Below are positions 7,693 through 15,683 of a DNA stretch of 38,884 nucleotides, piece after piece (the stretch's first letter is position 1; each line of letters starts with the position of its first letter). Below the pieces are notes generated by a model, which saw only the letters and a list, made by a program, of their open reading frames with translations, did not search any database and was not told the origin of the DNA. The DNA lies in the NCBI GenBank assembly GCA_002305765.1, contig DBQU01000106.1, positions 1 through 38,884 on the forward strand. The letters are read 5' to 3'. The position numbers and the translations under genes are program-made. The DNA comes from Deltaproteobacteria bacterium UBA1386. Its GTDB lineage: Bacteria > Desulfobacterota > Syntrophorhabdia > Syntrophorhabdales > Syntrophorhabdaceae.

Positions 7693-8659
7693 CAAAGACG
7701 TCCTTGTCACCGGAGGGCTCGGCTTCATCGGCAGCAACCTCTGCATAGAACTCGTGAGGCTCGGCGCGCGGGTCACCATCATCGACAACATGCTCCCGCG
7801 CCAGGGCGGCAATCTCTTCAACATACGCGACATTGCCGACAGGGTTACGGTCAACGTCTCCGATGTCCGCAATCAGCTCTCCATGAACCACCTCGTCAAG
7901 GGGAAGGACTACATCTTCCACCTGGCGGGCCAGGTCAACCACGTGGACAGTATGAAGAACCCCCTGCAGGATCTGGAGATCAACTGCACGGGGACGCTCG
8001 TCCTCCTTGAGGCCCTGCGCCACAACAACAGGGACGCCAGGGTCATCTTCGCCGGGACGCGGGGCGAGTACGGATCGAGCGTCAGGCTGCCCGTGGACGA
8101 AGACCACCCGACAAACCCCAAGGGCATCTACGCCGTCACGAACCTGACGGCGGAGAAGATGGTCCTCGTCTATGACGACGTCTACAAGATACGGGGCGTG
8201 TGCCTGCGCATCACCAACACCTACGGGCCGCGCCATCAGATGGCCCACGACGAGTACGGGGTCTTCAACTGGTTCATCCGGAAGGCCCTCGACGACGAGG
8301 AGATACCCGTCTTCGGTGACGGCAGGATACTCCGGGACTTCCTCTACGTCGAAGACCTCGTGGACTCGATTCTCAAGGTGGCCGCCGCGGAGGAGGCCTA
8401 CGGGAAGGTCTTCAACGTCGGTACCGGCGTCCCCGTCAGTTTCTTCGAGCTTGCCGAGAAGATCGTGGCTATCGCCGGGACGGGGAGAACGAGGTTCACC
8501 GAGTTCACCCAGGAGCGCAAGGAGGTGGAACCCGGTGATTATTACGCCGACATAACGCGCATCACCGGGACGACGGGCTGGCAACCGGCGACGTCCCTCG
8601 ATGAGGGGATCTCGAGGACCATCGATTTCTACCGGAAGCACAGGATGGAATACTGGTAA
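7667..8659 (+). CDS. NAD-dependent epimerase/dehydratase, YxxxN variant
   Basis: The 330-residue extended short-chain dehydrogenase has the NAD-binding glycine motif VTGGLGFIGSNL (about residues 15-26), HLAGQVNHVDS, a FAGTRGEYG segment at the usual Ser/Thr position and LRDFLYVEDLVDSIL. Proteins of this family interconvert nucleotide sugars, for example UDP-glucose 4-epimerase or dehydratases. At the catalytic YxxxK motif the sequence is Y155-AVT-N159: lysine is replaced by asparagine, as the codon AAC shows. The fold looks intact, so the enzyme may use altered chemistry or bind without turnover. Its position before an aminotransferase suggests supply of an amino sugar for the LPS outer core. 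Confidence 0.83.
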   Translation: MEERKVFDNKDVLVTGGLGFIGSNLCIELVRLGARVTIIDNMLPRQGGNLFNIRDIADRVTVNVSDVRNQLSMNHLVKGKDYIFHLAGQVNHVDSMKNPLQDLEINCTGTLVLLEALRHNNRDARVIFAGTRGEYGSSVRLPVDEDHPTNPKGIYAVTNLTAEKMVLVYDDVYKIRGVCLRITNTYGPRHQMAHDEYGVFNWFIRKALDDEEIPVFGDGRILRDFLYVEDLVDSILKVAAAEEAYGKVFNVGTGVPVSFFELAEKIVAIAGTGRTRFTEFTQERKEVEPGDYYADITRITGTTGWQPATSLDEGISRTIDFYRKHRMEYW

Positions 8660-8700
8660 GCCGTCGGGCGTGCCATGACCGAAAAGGACGGTACCGCATC

Positions 8701-9810
8701 GTGAACGTGAGAATATTCGATATAGAAAAAGACCACGCCGGGATCAAGGCGGAACTTGTGAGAACATTCGAAAAGGTGCTCTCCTCCGGGGAATACATCC
8801 TCGGCAGGGAGGTCAAGTCCTTCGAAGAGGCCTTCGCCGCCTGCGTGGGCACGAGGTACGCCGTTGGCGTCGCGAGCGGAACCGATGCCATAAAGATAGG
8901 GGGGCTTGCCCTCGGTCTCACGGAAGGGGACAAGTTCGTCACCACGCCCAACACGTACATCGCCACGGCGATGGCCCTTTCCGAGGGAGGCCTGGTCCCT
9001 CGCCTCTGCGACATAGAGGCGGATACCTACAACATGGACCCCGCCGCGCTCGAAGAGCTTCTCGGCAAGGAGAAGGACATAAAACTCTGCGTGCCCGTCC
9101 ATCTTTACGGACAGCCGTGCAGGATGGACGAGATACGGGATATCTGCGAAAGGCACGGGGTCAGGGTCATGGAAGACGCCTGCCAGGCACACGGCTCCCG
9201 GTACAAGGACCGGAACGCGGGAACCATGAGCGACGTGGCCGCCTTCAGTTTCTATCCCACGAAGAACCTCGGCTGCTATGGCGACGGCGGGATCGTCGTC
9301 ACCGACAGGGAAGACGTCTTCAGAAGAATGCTCATGCTCCGCGCGCACGGCCAGTCGGACAGGCACGTTCACGACATTCAGGGTTTTGTCTCCCGTCTCG
9401 ACGAACTGCAGGCCGCCCTGCTTTCCGTCAAGCTCCCCCATCTCGACGGCTGGAACGAAGGGCGCAGGCGCAACGCCACGCTGTACGACAGGGGCCTCGA
9501 AGGCCTGCCCGTTCGCCGGCCCGTCACGGTACCTCAAGCCTTCCACGTCTATCACCTCTACGTCATCGCCGTTGAAGAGAGGGAGGCATTGAGGGCATAC
9601 CTGAGCGAAAAGGGCGTGACCACCCTCGTCCACTATCCGACACCCATCCACCTTCAAAAGGTCTACAGTTACCTCGGGTATGGCGAGGGCTCCTTCCCGA
9701 AAGCCGAAAAGGCGTCACGGCAGATCATCTCCCTGCCCGTCCACCCCTCGCTTCGGGAAGAAGAGATCGGTTTCGTATGCCGGACGATCGGTGAATTCTA
9801 CGGAAGATGA
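8701..9810 (+). CDS. DegT/DnrJ/EryC1/StrS aminotransferase (sugar aminotransferase)
   Basis: This 369-residue PLP enzyme has the family landmarks: GTRYAVGVASGTDAIKI, VMEDACQAHGSRYKD (Asp contacting the PLP ring) and SFYPTKNLGCYGDGG, where the Lys forms the Schiff base. Members aminate keto-sugars attached to nucleotide diphosphates. It presumably works with the epimerase/dehydratase directly upstream to make an amino sugar for the surface polysaccharide. The start is a GTG at 8701, 41 bp after the epimerase stop; an AAGGA lies about 12 nt upstream, and a GTG at 8707 is an alternative. The stop overlaps the next gene (ATGA). Confidence 0.88.
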   Translation: MNVRIFDIEKDHAGIKAELVRTFEKVLSSGEYILGREVKSFEEAFAACVGTRYAVGVASGTDAIKIGGLALGLTEGDKFVTTPNTYIATAMALSEGGLVPRLCDIEADTYNMDPAALEELLGKEKDIKLCVPVHLYGQPCRMDEIRDICERHGVRVMEDACQAHGSRYKDRNAGTMSDVAAFSFYPTKNLGCYGDGGIVVTDREDVFRRMLMLRAHGQSDRHVHDIQGFVSRLDELQAALLSVKLPHLDGWNEGRRRNATLYDRGLEGLPVRRPVTVPQAFHVYHLYVIAVEEREALRAYLSEKGVTTLVHYPTPIHLQKVYSYLGYGEGSFPKAEKASRQIISLPVHPSLREEEIGFVCRTIGEFYGR

Positions 9811-10940
9811 AGGTACTTCACCTCTTCAGCGACTGGAAATGGACGGGGCCCGCCGAACCGGTGCTCTCCCTCTGCGAGAACCTCGGGAACGAGGGCGTCG
9901 ACGTCGTCCTCGCCTGCAGGAAGTCGCCCGCGGATTTTCGCGAAAGGACCGTCGACAGGGAGGCAGGCAAAAGAGGGCTTCGCTGCTATGAGGGTTTGAG
10001 GCTCAACAGGTATTTCTCCGCCCGCGACTGGTGGCATGACCTCATCTCCTTCAATCCGTACGTGTTGAAGGAGAAATTCGACATCGTCCATACCCATCTT
10101 TCCCATGATTACTACACCGCCGTCACGGCGCTTTCCTTCTCCAGGGCACGGCCCCTCCTCGTGAGGACGGACCACAAGCGGGACGGGCTCCCCGCGAACA
10201 TCTTCATGGCCTGGGCCATGGCAAGAACGGACGGGCTGGTAACCTACAGCGAAAGGCTCGCCGCGCGCGACAGGGAGAGCTTCGCCTATCCCGGAGAGCG
10301 CCTTCGCGTCATCCCGCCGGGGGTCAAGCCTTACGAAGGGCCCTTAAAGGACCTGCGCGCCGAACTCGGGATCGCTCCCGATGAACGGGTCATCGGCGTC
10401 ATCGGGAGACTCAAGCCCGACCGCGGCTACGATGTCATCCTCAGCGCTTTCGGCATGCTGAGGTCACGTGTGGACAGGGTCAAGCTCGTCATCGTGGGCC
10501 GCAGTTCCCAAATAGAAACGAGCGTCATGAAACCACTCAAGGAACTCGGCATCGAGAAAGACGTCGTGATCGCCGGATACCGCATCGACGACTACTTCTC
10601 GATGATACACACCTTCGATCTTTACATCATGATGCGCGCGGGAAGCGACGGCAGCGGCCGGGCGCTCAGGGAGGTGCTCAGCATGGGGCGGCCCGCCATC
10701 GTGTCAGACAGGGGAATGCTCCCGGACCTCGTGGAGGACGGCAGGACCGGGTACGTGACGACCTGGGACGCGGCGGACCTCGCCGGCAAGATGGAGCTTC
10801 TCGTCAGCGACGCCGCCAGACGGCGCGCCTTCGGGGAGAACGCCCGGAACCGCGCCGACAGCGAGTGGAGCTTTCGCCTCCAGGCAAAGGCCATGAAGCA
10901 ATTCTACGATTTCCTCCTCACCAGTGGCAGGCGCGCGTGA
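9807..10940 (+). CDS. Glycosyltransferase family 4
   Basis: The 377-residue GT-B protein has an N-terminal acceptor domain (KVLHLFSDWKWTGPAEPVLS) and a C-terminal donor domain with VIGVIGRLKPDRGYDVIL and a REVLSMGRPAIVSDRGMLPDLV segment equivalent to the EX7E nucleotide-sugar motif. Its start overlaps the aminotransferase stop by 4 bp, so the two are co-translated. It probably adds a sugar to the LPS core or O-antigen at the inner membrane. The donor and linkage cannot be predicted. Confidence 0.83.
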   Translation: MKVLHLFSDWKWTGPAEPVLSLCENLGNEGVDVVLACRKSPADFRERTVDREAGKRGLRCYEGLRLNRYFSARDWWHDLISFNPYVLKEKFDIVHTHLSHDYYTAVTALSFSRARPLLVRTDHKRDGLPANIFMAWAMARTDGLVTYSERLAARDRESFAYPGERLRVIPPGVKPYEGPLKDLRAELGIAPDERVIGVIGRLKPDRGYDVILSAFGMLRSRVDRVKLVIVGRSSQIETSVMKPLKELGIEKDVVIAGYRIDDYFSMIHTFDLYIMMRAGSDGSGRALREVLSMGRPAIVSDRGMLPDLVEDGRTGYVTTWDAADLAGKMELLVSDAARRRAFGENARNRADSEWSFRLQAKAMKQFYDFLLTSGRRA

Positions 10941-10981
10941 CCTCCCTCGCCGGACCCCTCATCGACGCGGAGTGACTGAGG

Positions 10982-12103
10982 ATGAAGATCGGTCTCGCTA
11001 TATACAATTTCGACCCCAAGAAAGGCGGCGCCGAACGCTACACCTTTGACCTTGCCCGGAGACTTGCCGGCAAAGGTCACGAGATCTGTGTCTTCTGCGG
11101 CCGCGGCGTCGAGACGGAAGGTGTCAGGCTCATACGCCTTCGCACGAATTCCTTCCCCCGGTGGCGCCGGAACCTGTCCTTCGCCCTGACGCACAGACAG
11201 GCCCTCGACAGGATCCGTCCCGACATCATGCTGGGCTACGGCAACATTCTCGACCTCGACGTTTACCAGAGCCATGGAGGGGTGCAGAGCGTCTGGATGG
11301 AAAGGGAGATCGTGAGCTATGGGCCGGGAGGCGCCGGCATGAAAGCGTTCCTTCTGAGGAACAGCCTCAACCAGGCCATCCAGCGCTGGATAGAGGGATA
11401 CTCCGTGAAAAAACACAGGTTCACGAGGATAGTGGCCATATCCGACATGGTCCGGGACCACATGTCGGCGCACTACGGCATTGACAGGAACACCTTCGAC
11501 GTCGTCTACAACGGTGTCGACACGGACCGCTTTAAGCCGGCTCCGGAGCGGCCGGCAGGCCCCACGACGATCCTCTTCTGCGCGGGGAACTTCAGGCTCA
11601 AGGGACTCTCCCCCCTCATCGCAGCCATGGGAAGGGCGGTGGAAAAGGGAAAGGACGTGCGGCTCACCGTGATGGGCCGGGGGAAGAAGGAGAGGTACCG
11701 GGGCCTCATCGACGCGGCGGGCATCGCGGACCGCGTCACCTTCACGGGGGAGCGCTCCGCGCCGGAAGAGGTCTACCGTGAGGCCCACGTGCTCGCACAC
11801 CCCACCTACTACGACGCCTGCTCGCTGACCACGATGGAGGGCATGGCATCGGGCCTTCCCATCATCACCACCCGGTGGAACGGGGCATGCGCCTTCGTCT
11901 CTCCCGACGAGGGCTTCGTCATCGACGAGGCAGACAACATCGAGGCTCTGAGCGCCGCCATCTGCGCCCTAACAGACCCGGTGAGACAGGAAGTCATGGG
12001 AAGGAACGCGCGGAAGAAGATGGAGTCCTTCACCATGGAACGCAACGCCGACGAGATGGAGGCAGTGCTCCTGGGGGCATTCGAAGAGAAGGGAAGGCGG
12101 TAG
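10982..12103 (+). CDS. Glycosyltransferase family 4, WaaG-like
   Basis: The 373-residue protein starts KIGLAIYNFDPKKGGAERYT, with the GGAER motif typical of GT4 enzymes of the WaaG (RfaG) type. A VYQSHGGVQSVW segment, VVYNGVDTDRF, and the donor-domain motifs ILFCAGNFRLKGLSPLI and SLTTMEGMASGLPIITT (EX7E region) follow. WaaG adds the first glucose of the outer core. It follows the previous GT4 after 41 bp and precedes a GT2 by 6 bp, so it belongs to the same cluster. Assignment to WaaG rather than to another GT4 is moderate. Confidence 0.8.
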   Translation: MKIGLAIYNFDPKKGGAERYTFDLARRLAGKGHEICVFCGRGVETEGVRLIRLRTNSFPRWRRNLSFALTHRQALDRIRPDIMLGYGNILDLDVYQSHGGVQSVWMEREIVSYGPGGAGMKAFLLRNSLNQAIQRWIEGYSVKKHRFTRIVAISDMVRDHMSAHYGIDRNTFDVVYNGVDTDRFKPAPERPAGPTTILFCAGNFRLKGLSPLIAAMGRAVEKGKDVRLTVMGRGKKERYRGLIDAAGIADRVTFTGERSAPEEVYREAHVLAHPTYYDACSLTTMEGMASGLPIITTRWNGACAFVSPDEGFVIDEADNIEALSAAICALTDPVRQEVMGRNARKKMESFTMERNADEMEAVLLGAFEEKGRR

Positions 12104-12109
12104 ACGGTC

Positions 12110-13003
12110 TTGAAGGAGCAGCCACTCGTATCCATCATCGTGCCCGCGTACAACTATGGGACATATGTGCACAGGGCCATAGGATCGTGCCTGAGACAAT
12201 CCTCCGGCAACCTCGAGGTCATAGTCATCGATGACGGTTCGACGGACGCAACGGGAGAAATAGTAAGGAAAATCGCTGATCAGAGGGTTGTCTATCATTA
12301 TCAGGAAAACCAGGGGGTTTCTGCCGCCAGAAACAAGGGGCTCAGGATGGCAAAGGGAGATTTCATCGCCTTTCTGGACGCAGACGATTACCTCACCGAC
12401 GACTCTGTGGAAACACGGGTCACCGTCATGCTCGAGAACCCCGACATAGATTTCGTAACGACGACCGCCTCATCGGTGGACGATGCCGGCAGGGTATCCT
12501 TCCGGCCCTACAGGGGACCGCGTGACATCGTTTCCAGGGAGTTGTGCCAGGCACTTCTCCTCAAACGGATACCCTACACGACATCCGCCGTCCTCGTGAG
12601 GGGAAGCCACGCGAGAAAGTTCGAGTTTGCCACGGATCTGAACAACGGCGAGGACCTGGTCTTCTTTTCCAAGGTGTTCTTCGACAGGAAGGGCTGTTTC
12701 CTCTCGAAACCGACAGCCGTCACCTTCAGCCATCCGGACAGTCTTCGCCACAACATAGCAAATCTCAGAACGCAGGGTGCGGGCCTCATCGAGGCGATCT
12801 TCGACGACCCCTATTTCGCCGGAAGGCTGGAACACATAAGAAGACCCTTCGCCGCCAACCGCTACGTGGAGTTGTTCCGGCGGTTCTACCGTTCCGGGGA
12901 CGACAAGCTTGCTCGGGAGTACTACCGGAAGGCCCTCGCTCTCGAACCCTCGAGGATATTCAAGATCGACCATCTTTTCAAATTCATCAGAACATGGTTC
13001 TGA
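12110..13003 (+). CDS. Glycosyltransferase family 2
   Basis: The 297-residue protein begins PLVSIIVPAYNYGTYVHRAI, with EVIVIDDGSTDATGEIV and FIAFLDADDYLT (the DXD metal site near residues 85-90), the standard GT-A fold of family 2. The C-terminal third (about 215-297) is alpha-helical and could bind the acceptor. The start is a TTG at 12110 with GGAAGG upstream; there is no earlier ATG or GTG in frame. It is the last gene of the plus-strand polysaccharide cluster and ends 38 bp before a large inverted repeat. Confidence 0.82.
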   Translation: MKEQPLVSIIVPAYNYGTYVHRAIGSCLRQSSGNLEVIVIDDGSTDATGEIVRKIADQRVVYHYQENQGVSAARNKGLRMAKGDFIAFLDADDYLTDDSVETRVTVMLENPDIDFVTTTASSVDDAGRVSFRPYRGPRDIVSRELCQALLLKRIPYTTSAVLVRGSHARKFEFATDLNNGEDLVFFSKVFFDRKGCFLSKPTAVTFSHPDSLRHNIANLRTQGAGLIEAIFDDPYFAGRLEHIRRPFAANRYVELFRRFYRSGDDKLAREYYRKALALEPSRIFKIDHLFKFIRTWF

Positions 13004-13041
13004 AAGAAAATAACCAAGGACCGAATCACAATGACCAAAGA

Positions 13042-13077
13042 AGAAGATAATGACCAATAATTTGGTCATTATCTTCT
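13042..13077. terminator. Perfect 16-bp inverted repeat between convergent genes
   Basis: AGAAGATAATGACCAA (13042-13057) and its exact complement (13062-13077) flank the 4-nt loop TAAT. The stem is AT-rich, lacks a T-tract, and its right arm includes the stop codon of the minus-strand radical SAM gene (13069-13071). It could act as a bidirectional terminator or mRNA 3' stabiliser. A direct copy of AATGACCAA precedes it at about 13030. Confidence 0.6.
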
Positions 13078-14067
13078 CTGTATCATTCTCCCCGTCACCC
13101 TCTCCCCTCCACTTACAACCTCGAAACGGCCCCGTTCGGCCCCCGACGGCTCCCAGCGAAGGGCGATACCCAGAGACGCGAAATGCTTCAGGTTCTCCCT
13201 CCTGTATCCTACGAGGAGAGGTATGTCGTTCCTGTGGAGGACAACCGTGACCTCCTTCGGGCCCTCGATCTCCCCGAGAACGGATCCAAGGGCGTCGCGG
13301 AATATGCGTGACTGCACGAGACTGCCAAAAGCGGGATGGTAGAACCCCCCGGCAACCATCTCCCTGACCAGTTCGTTGTCCGTGAGCCCCACGTTGACCA
13401 CGTCTATACCCTCTTCCAGGGCCCTACGGTAGATCAGCGCCGCCCTCTCGAGGGCCTCGTCGAAGGCAATGGGGGTGAACCCTCCCGTTTCGTGAAGCCT
13501 GTACAAGGGCGTGTTCCTGAGGATCACCAGGGGATAGATACGGATGTATTCCGGTCTCAGCCTCACCATGTTCTCCACCGTCTCTTCAATGTCAACCATC
13601 GTCTCGCCGGGCAAGCCCACCATGAACTGAAGGGCAAGCCTGAAACCCTCCCCGAGGAGCCTGTCAAAGGCGCGAAAGAGGTCCTTAGCCGTGTGGGCCC
13701 TGTTAAGGGCGGCAAGAATGGCGTCGTTGAAGGTGGGAATGCCGAGCTCGATCATGCGGACGCCGTTGCGCTTGAGGATGTCGATCGCGTCGTCCCGGAG
13801 CGGAACGGGTTTCGTCGAGAGGCGGAAGCCCTTTACAACATCCTTGTAAGGGGCGAAGAAGGAAAAAAGCCTTTCGAGGTCCGCGGGCTCCATCCCGAAG
13901 ATGTTGCCCCCGAAGAGGCCCACCTCACAGGCCTCGCGCCTGTCCCTGAGCGCGCCGTCGATCCTCGCCTTGATATCCGCGCCCCCGCTGTCGGTGATGT
14001 AGCCCTGATGACAGTAAACGCAACGTTCGTTGCAGCCTGAATGGGGAAGAAACACGGGTATGACCAT
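13069..14067 (-). CDS. Radical SAM protein (Elp3/YhcC-like)
   Basis: The protein carries FLPHSGCNERCVYCHQ near its N-terminus, a standard CX3CX2C iron-sulfur motif. MIELGIPTFNDAIL and LQFMVGLPGETMVDIEETV are the SAM-binding strands of the Elp3/coproporphyrinogen-oxidase-like group, and a YPLVILRNTPLY segment is characteristic of the YhcC/Elp3-type subgroup. No acetyltransferase domain is present. The start at 14067 is chosen because GAGG lies 8 nt upstream and the conserved core begins at once; an ATG at 14085 and a TTG at 14115 are alternatives. It is convergent with the glycosyltransferase cluster and divergent from the acyltransferase gene, so it seems to be a single-gene unit. The substrate is unknown. 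Confidence 0.8.
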   Translation of the reverse strand: MVIPVFLPHSGCNERCVYCHQGYITDSGGADIKARIDGALRDRREACEVGLFGGNIFGMEPADLERLFSFFAPYKDVVKGFRLSTKPVPLRDDAIDILKRNGVRMIELGIPTFNDAILAALNRAHTAKDLFRAFDRLLGEGFRLALQFMVGLPGETMVDIEETVENMVRLRPEYIRIYPLVILRNTPLYRLHETGGFTPIAFDEALERAALIYRRALEEGIDVVNVGLTDNELVREMVAGGFYHPAFGSLVQSRIFRDALGSVLGEIEGPKEVTVVLHRNDIPLLVGYRRENLKHFASLGIALRWEPSGAERGRFEVVSGGERVTGRMIQRR

Positions 14068-14225
14068 CGCGCGGACCTCGCCCATATTGTCCACTCTTTT
14101 GAGCCAAAAAAGCAAATCGTTATGAACGCGGGCACGACCGGGAAACCGGTATGCCTCGCACCTTGCCGGCTGTCATACTGAAAAGGGTTGCAAAAATGCG
14201 TCTTTCACAGCACAATGGATGAACC

Positions 14226-15563
14226 ATGGCGATGGAACGCAAAGGACCGGTGAGACCGCCCACCGAAAAAGGTACCCCGCAGGCTGTTCCCGAGCGGCCG
14301 CTGGGCGGTCGCGAGGCCTTCTTTCACCGTGTCCACGAGGAGTTGTTCGGGGGACCTTCCGTACTGTGCGTATCGGCACGTGTTGCGGGACCTCTCGACA
14401 TCCAGCTCTTGAAACACGCCTGCCATCGCGTCTGGGAGCGTCACCCGGTGCTCAAGGCACGCATCGTTTCCAGGGAAGGAAAACCTTCTTTTCTCTTCAA
14501 CGTACCTTTTCGCGACATCCCCATCCATTCGTTCTTCGAGCTGGGCAGGACCAATTTCCACACTGTCCTGGAACGCGAAGTGGACACCCTTTTCGATGTT
14601 TCAAAACACCTGTGGAGGGTTCTTCTCATAACGGACAAGACCGACCTCAAGCGACACTATCTCCTCTTGTCCCTGCACCATTCGATAAGTGACGGGACCT
14701 CCGCGGTCCGCCTGGCCGAGGAGCTGATCTCCTGCTGCACGAGGATCCTCGCCGGCGAGACCCCGCGCACGGACCCTCTTCCCCTCCGTGCGTCCCTCGA
14801 GGAGCTTATGGCGTCCGCCGGGGGCACGAGCAGGCAGTCCGGAACGGCCACGGGGAGACCCCCCGGCGAAAGCGGCGGCGGCTCCATGCCCTACCACGAA
14901 TTCCAGCCTCCAGGCAGGCGGCACACCCGTTTTCGCGTCCACACCATGGAGGTGGCCGAGACGGCCGTCCTGGAAGAGAAGCGCCTCCGCGCCGGGACGA
15001 GTATCCACTCCGCTCTCGCGGCGAGCGCTCTTACGGTCATGCGCAAGCACTTCGGTGATGACGTCCGTCTCTCCGTGACCACCCCGGTCAACGCCAGGGG
15101 TCTGACCGGGACGGCGATCGGCGACGGCGAGCTCTGGTGCATGGAGACACCCGTCAGCATACACGGTGAAGACATCGGGGGCCGCGACACGTGGCAGATG
15201 GCCCGGGATTACAGCGACAAACTGGCCTTCGCAACGGCCGGGGGAATGGCCCTCTCCGCCTGCGCAAACACAGACCCGGCGGAAGAGATCGAAGGGCTGC
15301 GTGCGGCCCGGCACTTCCCTCTTTCCTGTCTTCTCCTTGAAGAAGGACGCGTCGGACCGGATCAGAAAAGTCCTTTCGTGGTCGAGAACATGGGCCTTGT
15401 CAGCGGACGACAGGCCGCGGACCATATCATGGCCATCTCCGCCGCGACGGCGGGAGACGCCCTCTCCCTGACCTTCGCCTACACATCTCCGCTCCTCAGG
15501 GAAAGCTGGGCGGACAGGTTCGTCAGCGAATTCCTGCACAACCTCGAGAGAATGGCAAAATAA
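14226..15563 (+). CDS. Condensation-domain acyltransferase (PapA/alcohol acetyltransferase-like)
   Basis: The 445-residue protein has the HHxxxDG catalytic motif of the chloramphenicol acetyltransferase / NRPS condensation superfamily: LSLHHSISDGTSAVRLAEEL at about residue 157. The N-terminal CHRVWERHPVLKARI is typical of the first half-domain, and SVTTPVNARGL near residue 285 matches the second half (DFGWG/latch region, not well conserved). No carrier-protein, adenylation or other NRPS domain lies nearby, so it is a free-standing enzyme that probably moves an acyl group from CoA or ACP to an alcohol or amine. It stands alone between a divergent radical SAM gene and a convergent histidine kinase. 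Acylation of an LPS sugar is possible but not shown. Confidence 0.72.
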   Translation: MAMERKGPVRPPTEKGTPQAVPERPLGGREAFFHRVHEELFGGPSVLCVSARVAGPLDIQLLKHACHRVWERHPVLKARIVSREGKPSFLFNVPFRDIPIHSFFELGRTNFHTVLEREVDTLFDVSKHLWRVLLITDKTDLKRHYLLLSLHHSISDGTSAVRLAEELISCCTRILAGETPRTDPLPLRASLEELMASAGGTSRQSGTATGRPPGESGGGSMPYHEFQPPGRRHTRFRVHTMEVAETAVLEEKRLRAGTSIHSALAASALTVMRKHFGDDVRLSVTTPVNARGLTGTAIGDGELWCMETPVSIHGEDIGGRDTWQMARDYSDKLAFATAGGMALSACANTDPAEEIEGLRAARHFPLSCLLLEEGRVGPDQKSPFVVENMGLVSGRQAADHIMAISAATAGDALSLTFAYTSPLLRESWADRFVSEFLHNLERMAK

Positions 15564-15683
15564 AAAAGGACAGGCGGCGGTGGGTTTGAGCAGGGTCAAT
15601 AGGGCTGGGATCGGACCTGAACGCCAGTTGCGGTCAAGGGGGGTCTCTGGCCCGGCCGAGGTCCGGAGGATCTTCGACGAATG

